64,000 nucleotides of DNA. Source: Labia minor (taxonomy: Eukaryota > Arthropoda > Insecta > Dermaptera > Spongiphoridae). The stretch is from assembly GCA_963082975.1 (NCBI GenBank), contig OY720344.1, positions 65,500,546 to 65,564,545 of the forward strand. Reading direction: 5' to 3'. Below the pieces are notes generated by a model. It saw only the letters and a program-made list of their open reading frames with translations. It was not told where the DNA came from and ran no database searches. A program made the translations under genes and the position numbers. Within the stretch, counting starts at the first letter, position 1. Each line of letters begins with the position of its first letter. Positions 35,839-62,112 of this stretch are shown in pieces.

Positions 35839-36470
35839 TACCGACCGACGATAGTAAGGGAGGTATTGTTTTCACACCAAATTTCACATGTGGAGATTTT
35901 TACATATCTCCACGAATCATACATTTTCTAAACAGAAAAAAGTATTTTTAGCATGATGTCTGTCAGTCCGTCCGTCTGTCCGTCTGTCCGTATAGATGTG
36001 TACAGCCTGAACGGCTCAACCGATTTTGATGAAATTTGGTATATTTACTTAATGCATCAGTGGGATGAATTGATCAACTTTTGGTGCAAATCCGGAAACC
36101 GGAAGTGGTAGTATTAGCGATAGACGATAGGAAGGGAAGAGTTATTTTCACACCAAATTTCACATGAGATTTTTTACATATTATCACGAATCATTCACTT
36201 TGTATTTGTTTTATCTTCGAGAAAAATCATCTTTATTAGTTTTTTTCTTAATTTAAAATTATATGACGTCATCCAGCCATTCATGACGTCACAGCCTGTT
36301 CTTACATATATATTATAAATAAAATAAAATTAAAAATATTTATGTTATATGCCTATCTGTTTTTTATTACATTAATAGATATATTAAAATTATTTGAAAT
36401 TGTTTCTGTAGCTGGAAATTAATTTATTTCAAACTGTCGGTCGGTTCAGACCTGGCCACAGGTCAACTTA
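35839..36470 (+). repeat. Dispersed repeat family A, copy 1
   Basis: One of four copies in the window. It starts ACCGACCGACGATAG and ends with CTGTCGGTCGGTTCAGACC, so the ends carry the inverted motif ACCGACCGAC. Inside: a GTCCGTCCGTCTGTCCGTC tandem tract, GAACGGCTCAACCGATTTTG then ATGAAATTTGG, and two TGACGTCA palindromes separated by about 20 bp. A segment with TTTCACACCAAATTTCACATG occurs twice within each copy. No coding capacity. Confidence 0.85.
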
Positions 36471-39400
36471 TTTTTATATATAGTCTCCAATTTCAAACTT
36501 GTAATTTCTACTGTTTTCTTATATTATAAATAATTTTCCTGTTTGCTAAATTCTTTTAGTTTAATTTACGATTTCAACAAGTTTCTTCATTAACTAAATA
36601 TCTCATTTAACATTTAAATAACAATAGGATAAATAAATAATGAAGAATATATTATAAGATAATTGTATTTTATTTGTGATTAAAATTTAAAAAAATTTAA
36701 ACAAGTATAATTATTTTATATGATAATATTGTATTAGAAAAAATCAAACTAGCGATTTATCAATCATATGTACCTTCATTACATTTATAAAATTTGAGCC
36801 TTGTAAATCCAAATTTTTTTTTACTAAATCTATAATTATTTATATGAATACATAGATTAAACCAGATTTTTTTTTCTTATAAAAGGTAATTCTATTGTAT
36901 CCAGGGCAATATTCTACATAATATAAACTATTTATAATACTGTAGCATTTTATTTAATATTTAACCAAAGAAATTTGTGTGGGGTTTCCATTAGCAATTG
37001 CACTTTGATAATAACATCTTTGAAAAAAGATATGTAATGGAAGACAGAAATTATACTATACTACAGATATATCTATGCAACAAATAAAATTAAAAAAAAT
37101 GAAATCTTTACAATGATAAATATTTTTATTGGTAATTATACTTAATAAATTGTTGTTGAAGATAAATTAATATTATATATATTTTTACATAAGATTTGAT
37201 ATTTATTGACTTGATATTCGTTGCAAAATGAATATTTTATCACATAATCTACACATATATATATATATATATATGTTTATATATATATATATAATTGTTT
37301 AATATAATTCAATTTGCTGAATTTGAATTTACATAATAAAATTCATTTATTTATATATCATTACGAATATAATATGATTTATATGAATATGAGATATTTT
37401 AATTTTAACGTGACCAATATTTCAGATCAACAATTTTATAAATTCCATCGGCTGGTATTATTACATGGTCTAGGGACAACAAATGAGGCACTTTTAGGAA
37501 TTAGGTCAATAAGTTGCCGTAAATTTAATCTAAAAATTTTGTTTATTTTTTTTTATATTATATTTCCCTGTGAATTTACAAAACTTAATGTCAAATATAT
37601 TATTTTTAAAAAGAAAGTTTGCTAATTATAAAATTAATTGTTCTTTTACGATTTTATAAAATAAATTTTACTCTATTTTAAATATTTAAAAAATATTTAT
37701 TATATAAAATAGTTAATGTGGGTTTAAATAAGTAATATTTAACATGAACATATTTTTTTTAATAAATTGTAAAAAGTAAAAGCAAATATAGATTTTAATA
37801 TTTTTCCAATGTATAAATCGTAACAATTTGGAATAGGTATCATTTTATTTAGGCCTTTTTTTATAAAATAATGGTCCCAGCCATTTAACCAAAATTGCAA
37901 CTATAGTTGCTGTTTATTCTCTTTCCTTCACATGATTTTTAAAAATAATTTTAAAAAAAATATAAATTAATAATTATTTAATTGAAACTGAAATTGTGTA
38001 TCAATACATTTAAAAAAAAAATTATATTTTTCAGTTTTCATTAATAAAAATAATACTATCTCTTCTTTAATTTTATTTAAAAAAAGAATTTTAATCCACA
38101 ATAAAAAATTCAAATTTTCAAACTTGGAATTTTTTATGTTAATAGTTTTGCGATTTTAAATTCAATAATTACATTGTTAAAAAAATTGTTAATGAATACT
38201 ATTAGATTCAATAAGTTGCCAGGCTCTAATATTTTAACATTTCAAATAATATTAATATACATGAATTGATTTATTTTTTTTGATAATAAAGAAATAATTT
38301 CCATATTTTATGAAAACAACTTTTATTGCCATTTATATGAGAAATCTCCAATGCATTATGATAAAATAGTTTGCGAGAATTTTAAGATAACATCATCAGT
38401 TAATATTTATAAGATTTTGATAATATATATCATTTTAAACGAAAAGAGTATAAGTTTAATATCATAAAAGAAAAGAAAAAGTTATTATAAAATAATTAAC
38501 CTCTTATTTTATAATTATTACTGTTGTGAGTTATAATTTTATTTTATTATGGAGTTTCATTTCATTAATAGAAATTCCAAAAAATAGTTTGTCATGATAT
38601 TATATTATAGAACTACTGTGCTGATATAAAAGTCGTTGTTACTTTAAATAGTTTAAATTATAACTTTATATTTGAAAAAATAAATTTATTTCAATGGCAA
38701 ATATTGTATTATATTAAATTGTATTGTACGTAATTAAAAATATTATATAATATGAAAAATAATAATAAGTTCTATAACAGCCATAATATTCTACATAATA
38801 TATTAATAACTATTTTGTTAACGAAATGGAATAATTTATTTACAAAAATCAAAAGCTATTTATCTTTTTTAGTTTCAAATTCTTAAAAATTACAATTTAT
38901 ATATTATGCAATATAAATTTATTTATTAATATTATTTTTGTAAATTCTTAATAGTAATAACATTTATAATTTCACCTGAAATATTTATTTAATATTATTA
39001 TAATATATTATTTACTTATAGGATGTAAATAAATGCATATAATATTACAAAAAAGATTATTACAGATTTAAAAGTGATTTAAATTTAAATTCACAATGCT
39101 CTAATATATTTTTATTTTTATAAATCCTTTGGATTATTTTTATTCAATTTAATTTTTCGATGAAATTTATAATTAAGTCAATATAATTATATTTAAACTG
39201 TTTATTAAATATAAAACATTAAAATTACATCATTTCAATCACTCGTTGTTTTATCTCAATTTTGATTTCAGCCATCAATCAGGCAATTCATATTTTGGAA
39301 TAATAGCAAAACGAGTAATTAAAAAATTGTATTTTACTGATTTATTATTAATATATTTTAGTATTGGAATACCCTCGACTAAAGTGATATAATAATATAT

Positions 39401-39471
39401 ATAATAGATAATGCAACAGTTATATTTTATTTTTTTGTTAAAACATCTACCCATCAAGTATGGACTATATA
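36471..39471. other. AT-rich gene desert with microsatellite
   Basis: Three kb of very AT-rich sequence. (AT)n tracts lie at about 37255-37292. The open frame at 37314-37625 has no recognisable domain and low-complexity composition. No gene supported. Confidence 0.5.
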
Positions 39472-40171
39472 ACACATCGTTCAATAAGTCCCGAGACTAA
39501 CAACGAAAAGAACATTTTTTTTTCAAAAATCATTTTTATTCATCAATATAATCTCCTTTTAGAGTGATACAATCTTTCCAACATTTCTATACCATGTTTA
39601 AAGAAGGATTTATCCTTTGCTTCAACTTTGCACCCACTTGGAATGAAGCTTTTTCATGCTCAATTTTTCATGAAGGATTGTAAATACGCTTCAAGATGAT
39701 ATCTGTGTCATTTCTGCAATCTCACGGACCTTCACTTTGCGATTTTGCATTCCAATTTTAACACTTCACTCACATTTTCCTGTGTAATGGCTTCCAATGA
39801 CCTACCCGAACGTTCCGCGTCATTTGTGTCTGTACGACCACGTTAAACGTTATATTCAGTATACCAACGACAAATCGTTGTTTTGGATGGAGAGGGGTCC
39901 GGATAATGTATTTCAAGCCATTTCTGGGCTTCTACGGTATTTTTACCAATTAAAACAATGTTTTAACAACACGCGAAACTCCCTTTTTTCATTTTTCAAA
40001 CAAATTACAAAGTGACTTTACTCTAACCTCGATAACTCTACTGTCTGTGATGCAATCGACGTGAAATTTTTACACGTTTCATGTAGAGGTTCGCACTTTA
40101 TGGAAACGTGGCCACTTTGGTACTGCTAGCATCATCTCTGGGTTAGTCTCGGGACTTATTGAACGATGTGT
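39472..40171 (-). mobile_element. Internally deleted mariner-like element 1
   Basis: Perfect 30-bp inverted ends, ACACATCGTTCAATAAGTCC then CGAGACTAAC, flanked by TA on each side (39470-39471 and 40172-40173). On the minus strand, broken frames encode the N-terminal helix-turn-helix part of a mariner transposase (WLEIHYPDPSPSKTTICRWY, TDTNDAERSGR) and the C terminus (GIEMLERLYHSKRRLY). The catalytic DDD core is missing, giving 700 bp instead of about 1.3 kb. Non-autonomous. Confidence 0.92.
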
Positions 40172-40173
40172 TA

Positions 40174-42523
40174 TATAAGAGGCTTAAAAGTAAATGGAAC
40201 AAATATAATTCACGGTAACTATCCGGCTAATTACTTCCATGATTTAAGGATGTATATACATATGATATGTAATTATTTTTTTGTGCTGAAATTGTAATTA
40301 TATTTATGTTAATTGATTTAAATTTCAAAATTAAATGTTATATTTTACATTATTTTTATTAATATATTAAATAGTAAATTAAATCATTTTAGTTTAAAAA
40401 TCATAAAAATCTAAGTAACACCATTAATAATATAATTTTAATTACTAATAATACAAAAGTTGTATTCCTGGAATGTTTTCCTTTATATAAATAATACTTC
40501 ATTAAAAATATTTAAGAAGTCCTGGTAAAAACTATTGTCAATTTGGAGAATTTCTGCAGTGTCAATTAAAGCGACATAAATTTAAAAAAAATTAAAAATT
40601 CTGAAAAATAAATGACTACAATAAAAATATAGATATAAATAATATATAATGAGCAAGAAATAAATGAAAGACGTAATTTTTCGATAATTTTTGACGATAT
40701 ATTGACTCTTAATTGTATTCAACCAATTCTATAGACAACGAAAAAATCGATTATCGATTTGTTGGTCACTAGAATAAGTAAAATTATAATTGTTTTTAAA
40801 TTTATTAATTAATTTTGACTATTTTCAAATAAAGCATTGACATAATTAAATGTTTTAACTTTCTAGCATTTCATTTTTTTTGGTTCAATTATTAATATTT
40901 CAACACAAAACAGGAAAAATTTAACATTAATTAAATAAAAAATAAACCATATTCAAATCGGGATATTCCAGTAAAGTTCAAATATAACAATACAGATTAA
41001 TTAATAAAAGCTTCTGTTATTAATTATATAATCATTTGTTGCACATATAATTATTATTTTATATATTAATATATTTCGTAATATTATATATTTAACGTGA
41101 TAATTATTTTTATTATTTACATTTATAACCGCTTTATTATGAAAGTTTTACTTACTTGCCCAAAAAATAAAATTTTTTTTTCAATTAATTTAATAATATC
41201 ATTTATAAATTAAATATAAAAAGAATGATAAAAAATAATATATAAAAATCTAAAGTGTAATAATACTAAATAAAATTAAGAAGAAAAGGAAATTTCAAAT
41301 AAAAAGGCAATAAAATATAAAAATTATATTATTTTATATATATAAAAAATATAAGGTTTTAATTGTAATCTATGTAGTACTAGGACTAATAAAAAATTAT
41401 ATAATATTAAATAATAAAATATAAAAATAAAAACAATAAAAAATATATAAATAGTTATGAAAATAGTATTATTTTTTGGAAAAATATTTATTATATTTCA
41501 TGAATATTTTGCCTTATTCTTCAATTTTGACGTTTTATAAAAAGTAATATTAGCTAATAAATAAAGATAAAATTATGAAGTTTCAATCTATTAATAAATA
41601 TATATTGTATTTATTTATCAATTTAAAAAAAATCTAAGTGTCATGTGTGTGTGATTCATTATATATTATTTTCCCGTTCCGTTATTAAAATATTTTATCA
41701 ATAATAGAAAATTATATTTATAATATCATACAATCAACTATATTTGCATAAATGCAATTAATACTGAAAATTTAAAATGTTTAATTATATTTAAGGCGAC
41801 CAAACTGCTATTTACTATAAATTTTAAAATTTTTCTTTTATTTAAAAGTATCCTTATATTGTTATATATTTGATTCATTGTGCACATAAATAACTATTAA
41901 TAATATATTTAATTCTCAATAACTACACATGAACTTTAAAATACATCTTAATAAAATAAATATATATTTAAAATATACATAATAAATAATTAGATAAAAT
42001 TAGTAATAAAATATCAAAATGGTCACCTTAATATAAATAATCATTATAATATAAAATAAAATTAATGAATGTATATTTTATAAATAATTAAATATAATTA
42101 ATAAAATATATCTTAAAAAAACATTTTTAATAAAATTAAAAATTATAATAAAATATTAAAATTTTTTTTGAATAGAATTTTAACTTAAAAAGGCTTCCTG
42201 ATTTGTTTTTAATGGTACAATACTACTTTAAAAGCAGAGTATTGAATTATATTATATATTTATATATTCTTTTAAAGAATTTAAATACAACCTTTTGATT
42301 AGAGCGATTTTTGCATTTAAAAATTGCAATTGATAACGATCTTTTTATATTAACTATTGTAGAAGAAAAATATTCACAAGTTTATATGAAATCTAAGTGC
42401 AAAGGTTGAAGGGATAGTGAGAAGGGGAATTTGCAAGAAAATAATAATTCACACTCCTATTAACCAATGCCACCAGCGTCTACGACGACCTTCACCCCTT
42501 CGTCTTGGTCGATCGACTGCTCG
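40174..42523. other. AT-rich region downstream of PRKD
   Basis: It probably includes the 3' UTR of protein kinase D near its right end. No ORF, RNA or transposon termini recognised. Confidence 0.45.
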
Positions 42524-57765
<15,242 letters not shown>

Positions 57766-58459
57766 CTGAAACAGACAAATAAAGCATCCAACAAAGTTAA
57801 ACATTTGGAATAAAAAAAAAATCATTTTTTGTATTTTTCTTTATTTCTTCTTTTGGACTTGGTTATTTGTATTGTAAAGAAACCATTAAATAGTTAATAA
57901 AATTTATTTCATTATTTTTTAAGTAAAATCTTTGAAATCATAATTTTTTTTATTTTTAATAAAAGGATTGGTAAAATAAAATCTTATTTTAAATAAAAAA
58001 AAAATATAAACTGACAAAAATGAAGTAAAAATAAAAAGGCTTAACCAAACATATAATTAAAGTAATTAAAAAGATTCATGCTTATAATTAGAAATCTCGT
58101 AAAAATAAAATTTAAGAAACTAATTAATAACAAATACATGAATATTAATGAAAAATGACTTGAAATTTTCAATAAGAACTGGTGCCAATTATGATAGTTA
58201 ATAATTTTTGGTACTATTTTGCTATCTTTAAAAAATATGCAATATTATAGGAATAACAGAACAGACAGATAGCTAAAAACCAATAATACAAATTAGAAGT
58301 GACAACAAAATGGAGTCGTTCGTTATAATAAAAAAAATAAATAGAAAATTATTTTTCTTCTTCAAAAAAATCCTTTGATTATAAATGACAGTGGCGCAAC
58401 CAGGATTTGATCCTGGGGGGAGGGGTTTGACTAGCCGCTCTACCTTACTATGACGGGAC

Positions 58460-58955
58460 ATAAATAATAAATATAAACATTTTTAATTTTATTTTATTTA
58501 TAATATATATGCAAGACCAGGCTGTGACGTCATGAATGGCTGGTTGACGTCATATAATTTTAAATCAAGAAAAAACTAATAAATATGATTTTTCTCGAGG
58601 ATAAAACCAATACAAAGTGCATGATTCGTGGTGATATATAAAAAAATCTCCTTTGGTGTGAAAATAACCCTTCCCTTCCTATCGTCGATCGATAATACTA
58701 CCACTTCCGGTTTCCGGAATTGCACCAAAAGTTGATCAATTCATCCCACTGATGCATTAAGTAAATATATCAAATTTCATCAAAATCGGTTGAGCCGTTC
58801 AGGCTGTACACATCTATACGGACGGACAGACATCATGCTAAAAATACTTTTTTTCTGTTTAGAAAATGCATGATTCGTGGAGATATGTAAAAATCTCCAC
58901 ATGTGAAATTTGGTGTGAAAACAATACCTCCCTTACTATCGTCGGTCGGTAAAAA
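58460..58955 (-). repeat. Dispersed repeat family A, copy 3 (truncated at one end)
   Basis: Complement orientation inside the outer hAT MITE. It ends GTCGGTCGGTAAAAA at 58941-58955; the other end fades near 58460 without the GGTCGGTTC terminus. TGACGTCATGAATGGCTGG is retained. Confidence 0.85.
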
Positions 58956-59418
58956 ACTACTTTAAGATTTCGAAAGTCGTCGTCCGCCCGTAGTGGAAGG
59001 ATATTTTGAAAAAATTAATCTTCGCTTCATAATTTTTATGAAATTAGCAATTAATGTATTAATAATAAAAAAAATATTTAGAATTTGAGTAATATTTTTA
59101 TTTACATGTATTTTATAATTAAATAATAGTCAGATTGGAAAATTTCACAATCATCTTATATTATTAATATATCACATATCATCTTATATTATATTATATA
59201 GTAATCTCATATTAAGTTTTTTGTTTTTTATGATTTAGGAGAAATAATAAAATAATTTTTTTTATTTCTTATATTAAATTCTTTACGTAAAAATGAGAAA
59301 TTTTTATTTTTGTTAAAATTTTTTTAAATTAAATAAACTTACTTTTTATACACTAAGTTCTATACTTTAAGAATTTTTTTTTTCAAATTTTTTTTTCTAT
59401 TTGTAATATAGTATAGTA

Positions 59419-59716
59419 CAGCGGTCGCCAAACTTTTTGACACCACGGACCAGTTAATTCATAATTTAAATCCCGCGGACCACTAATAGGATTTTTTAAG
59501 TGTTAAATATATTTATAAATAAAAATTGTAATGAAAGAACACATAAAATGTACCTAGTTAATAAAATGAAACTATTATCACGTATTGTTATGTATTGAAT
59601 CATGTTTTAATGCATGTTAAAACATAACTTAACATGATTCCACATTTTTCTGCGGACCAGCGAAATTTTCTCGCGGACCACTAGTGGTCCACGGACCACC
59701 ACTTTGGCAACCTCTG
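59419..59716. mobile_element. hAT MITE (inner) with 8-bp target duplication
   Basis: A 298-bp element with ends CAGCGGTCGCCAAA and, in complement, CAGAGGTTGCCAAA. It is flanked by the identical 8-bp GTATAGTA at 59411-59418 and 59717-59724. The sub-terminal regions repeat GCGGACCA and GGACCACTAGTGGTCC motifs. An 8-bp duplication plus CAG-type ends establish hAT. Confidence 0.93.
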
Positions 59717-59815
59717 GTATAGTACATAATATATACCAATTTGAATTTTTTTTTCTCTTCTGGGGGGGGGAGGTTAATACCTTAAAAAAACCCTGGTTGC
59801 GCCACTGTAAATGAA

Positions 59816-60350
59816 AAACACTTTCTACTATAGAATGATAAATTTAAAATATAATTTCTCTCAAATTTCTTCTCAAATTAATCTCAAAATATCTTTAAGT
59901 GATTTCATTAAAGAAACAGACAGATTTGCTTTTTACTATCTCGCCAGAGATAGTATTGCCATCAAGAATTTGATGTTTTTCTACGTTTTGAAGGTCCCTG
60001 AGTCATTTTCACTAAGGTTGAGAAAAATGTGTGTGTGTGTGTGTTGTGTGTGTATGTGTGTAGAGAAGATAACGCAAAAACGGTTTGAGCTAGAATAATG
60101 AAATTTGGTACACGGGCATTATTTAAAATTCGTAGTTTTCTATCAACTTTTGAGAAATGTAGCTCTTTCGGAGGGTCATTACCTACCACGTTTTCATTTT
60201 TTTCCCTCTAAAAATAAAGATCTGACAAAAAAAACACTTCATGGAGGAGGTTCCCCGCTAAGTGGTGGACCCTAAAAAGTTAGGGCCCCGCAAAGTTGTC
60301 TTTCAAAAAAACTAGTGAAATCAAAGCTTGGCGGCCGCCAAGTTACTCAC
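59816..60350. other. Repeat-derived spacer with GT microsatellite
   Basis: (GT)n lies at about 60028-60061. The following ACGGTTTGAGCTAGAATAAT, then GAAATTTGGTACACGGG, is typical of dispersed repeat sequence. GCGGCCGCC sits at 60331-60339. No gene supported. Confidence 0.45.
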
Positions 60351-60525
60351 CTTACAATATTAATTGTTTTTAAAACGTTCATTTCCTGAATAGTGTATTT
60401 AATTGCATTTCCAATAAAACTTTTGCAAATACTCTGTGGTAATGTGGGAGGTACTATGACACGTAATGATAGATTCATGGAATCATCTCCATTCGATATA
60501 TTTATATCTAATCGAATCGGTGCGC
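60351..60525 (-). CDS. Orphan internal exon, protein unrecognised
   Basis: The minus-strand segment is bounded by a TTGTTCAG acceptor and a strong GTGAGT donor, with an open frame of about 58 residues: APIRLDINISNGDDSMNLSL, then RVIVPPTLPQSICKSFIG and AIKYTIQEMNVLK. It is less AT-rich than its flanks and looks like real coding sequence. It starts after one base of a codon and ends with two bases, so it cannot splice in frame to the PRKD exon at 57627-57765, which begins at phase 0. It may be an exon of another minus-strand gene or an alternative PRKD exon. No partner exon was found. Confidence 0.4.
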
Positions 60526-60528
60526 CTG

Positions 60529-61068
60529 AACAATATTTATTAAAATAAAATAAATGCATAATATATATAATATTTTAATAAATATAATTATTTTATAATT
60601 ATTTTATTTTAATAAATAATTTATACAAACAATGTGGTCTTTAAATAAAAATCCCTTTAATAACACTTAATTAATTGTTCAACAAAATTAAAATAAAAAA
60701 AATTGTTGCAAAATGTTTTTGCAACATTTTTATACAAAGGTTTCACCTACCCACCAAAATCGGTTCAGTAGTTAAGGCTGTAGGCCTGTCAATGTTGAAG
60801 ATGACGAAGGACATGGTAAAAAGTGAAAAAATGCCATTTTTAAAATTGAATATCTCTGGTTGTAATGAATCAAAATTAATGATTTTTTTTGTTTTTGTCT
60901 GGTGGCCGGCCCCTATAAGACCTAAAAAAATTAGGCCTACATGTGCCACCGTTTTTTTGCTGTGAGGGGGTGAAAACCGGTAATTGTCACGTCCAGTATA
61001 TATATATATGCTTGGCAGCCTCGGTGTTTTCTTACTTGGCGGGATCGGAGCGCTACCAGCGCTCCTAG
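60529..61068. other. Spacer with dispersed-repeat character
   Basis: 60730-61050 is less AT-rich and contains CCAAAATCGGTTCAGTAGTT, a motif style common in insect dispersed repeats, and GAGCGCTACCAGCGCTC, a short palindrome at 61047-61063. Open frames here are mutually overlapping and unrecognised. Confidence 0.4.
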
Positions 61069-62112
61069 ATAAGGTAAATGTACCAGTGGTGAACCATGTT
61101 AAGAGAAATTTTCATTAAAAAACACTATTATTCTGTAATAAAAGTTAGAATAACAACAAAACAAGTGCTAACATATTGAACAACTATTTTTAATTATCAC
61201 TACAATACAAACATTCGGTTAATTTAAATATTTTATATTTAGATTTAAAGTTATTTTTTGTTCTAGTAGTGGGCCATCTGAAAATCGAAAGTTTCAGTAG
61301 TGGGCCACTTTTTGATCCAGTAATGGACCATCAACCTAAAATGGGTTTAAAATAAATAAATGGAATAAAATTCACTAAGGATTGGTTTTATTAATATTTT
61401 TTATAATTTTTTATAATTTATTTTAATTATTCTTTATATTTACAGTTTGTTTCTATATATTTACAATTCTTATCCATTTAAACACACGGTTTTTAAACAA
61501 GAAAGAAGGTCAGTTAATGCAATCGAAAAGAGAAACATAATGACATTAATATAATTTAAAAAATATATTGGAAATTTTAGTAATATTAATTTAATATAAT
61601 TATAATTATTCATACTAATATAATAATAAATATATTTTATTAAATTTATTATGATCAGTAATAAGATGTTTAAATATAAAAAATTATTGTCGATTTAATT
61701 TCATAAAATAAAATTATAAATTTAATAATGTTTATAAATTGGGAATTAACCTATTTACACAATTTATTATCAGCATAAAATTTAATTATCTAAATGAATC
61801 TGATGAAAATATAATTTAAGTTGTAAGGATTTAGTGATTGGCCATGTTTATCTCAGTATTTGGCCACGAGGTTCACTACTGAATAAAATTGTTCTAGACA
61901 CTTAGAACAAAAAAAAAATTAGCATACATCACATTTATTTTAATAAAAAAAATTTCAATCCTATTTTTTATTTTTTAATTATAATATAAATGCAGCGATT
62001 GGTCTCTGTTTCATTGTTAAGCAATCCGAAAAAGTCTCTTCTTGATATTTATCGATATCGATGTTTAATTTGAAATTAAAAAGCTTATTTTGATCTGATA
62101 CGTTTACCTTAT
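61069..62112. mobile_element. Putative inverted-repeat element with CAGTAGTGGGCCA repeats
   Basis: The ends match as inverted repeats over 18 bp with two mismatches (ATAAGGTAAATGTACCAG on the left; ATAAGGTAAACGTATCAG read in complement on the right). Inside, degenerate copies of CAGTAGTGGGCCA occur at 61084, 61264, 61295, 61318, 61832 and 61854, with one inverted copy at 61870-61881. No ORF and no clear target duplication. The repeat resembles the CAGTGGTAAGCCA motif of the element at 32222-33569. Confidence 0.5.

Larger units (their letters stand above)
58389..59807. mobile_element. hAT-type MITE (outer), with nested insertions
   Basis: Inverted ends CAGTGGCGCAACCAGG at 58389-58404 and its complement at 59792-59807, each followed inward by a G run on its own or the opposite strand (typical of this class of short hAT elements). 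TAAATGA occurs immediately outside both ends (58382-58388 and 59808-59814), a likely target duplication. The interior holds family A copy 3 and a second hAT MITE. No transposase seen. Confidence 0.8.

Noticed and set aside
37314-37625. 103-codon plus-strand frame
   Set aside because: AT-driven composition (Ile, Phe, Asn, Lys, Tyr), no recognisable domain, no splice partners.
58389-58456. tRNA-like sequence on the minus strand (T-arm-like CCAGGATCAAATCCTGG)
   Set aside because: No acceptor stem or complete cloverleaf can be drawn, and the segment is explained by the hAT terminal repeat whose inverted partner lies at 59792-59807.
59962-60189. Frame encoding a Thr/His dipeptide run
   Set aside because: Translation of the GT microsatellite and adjacent repeat.
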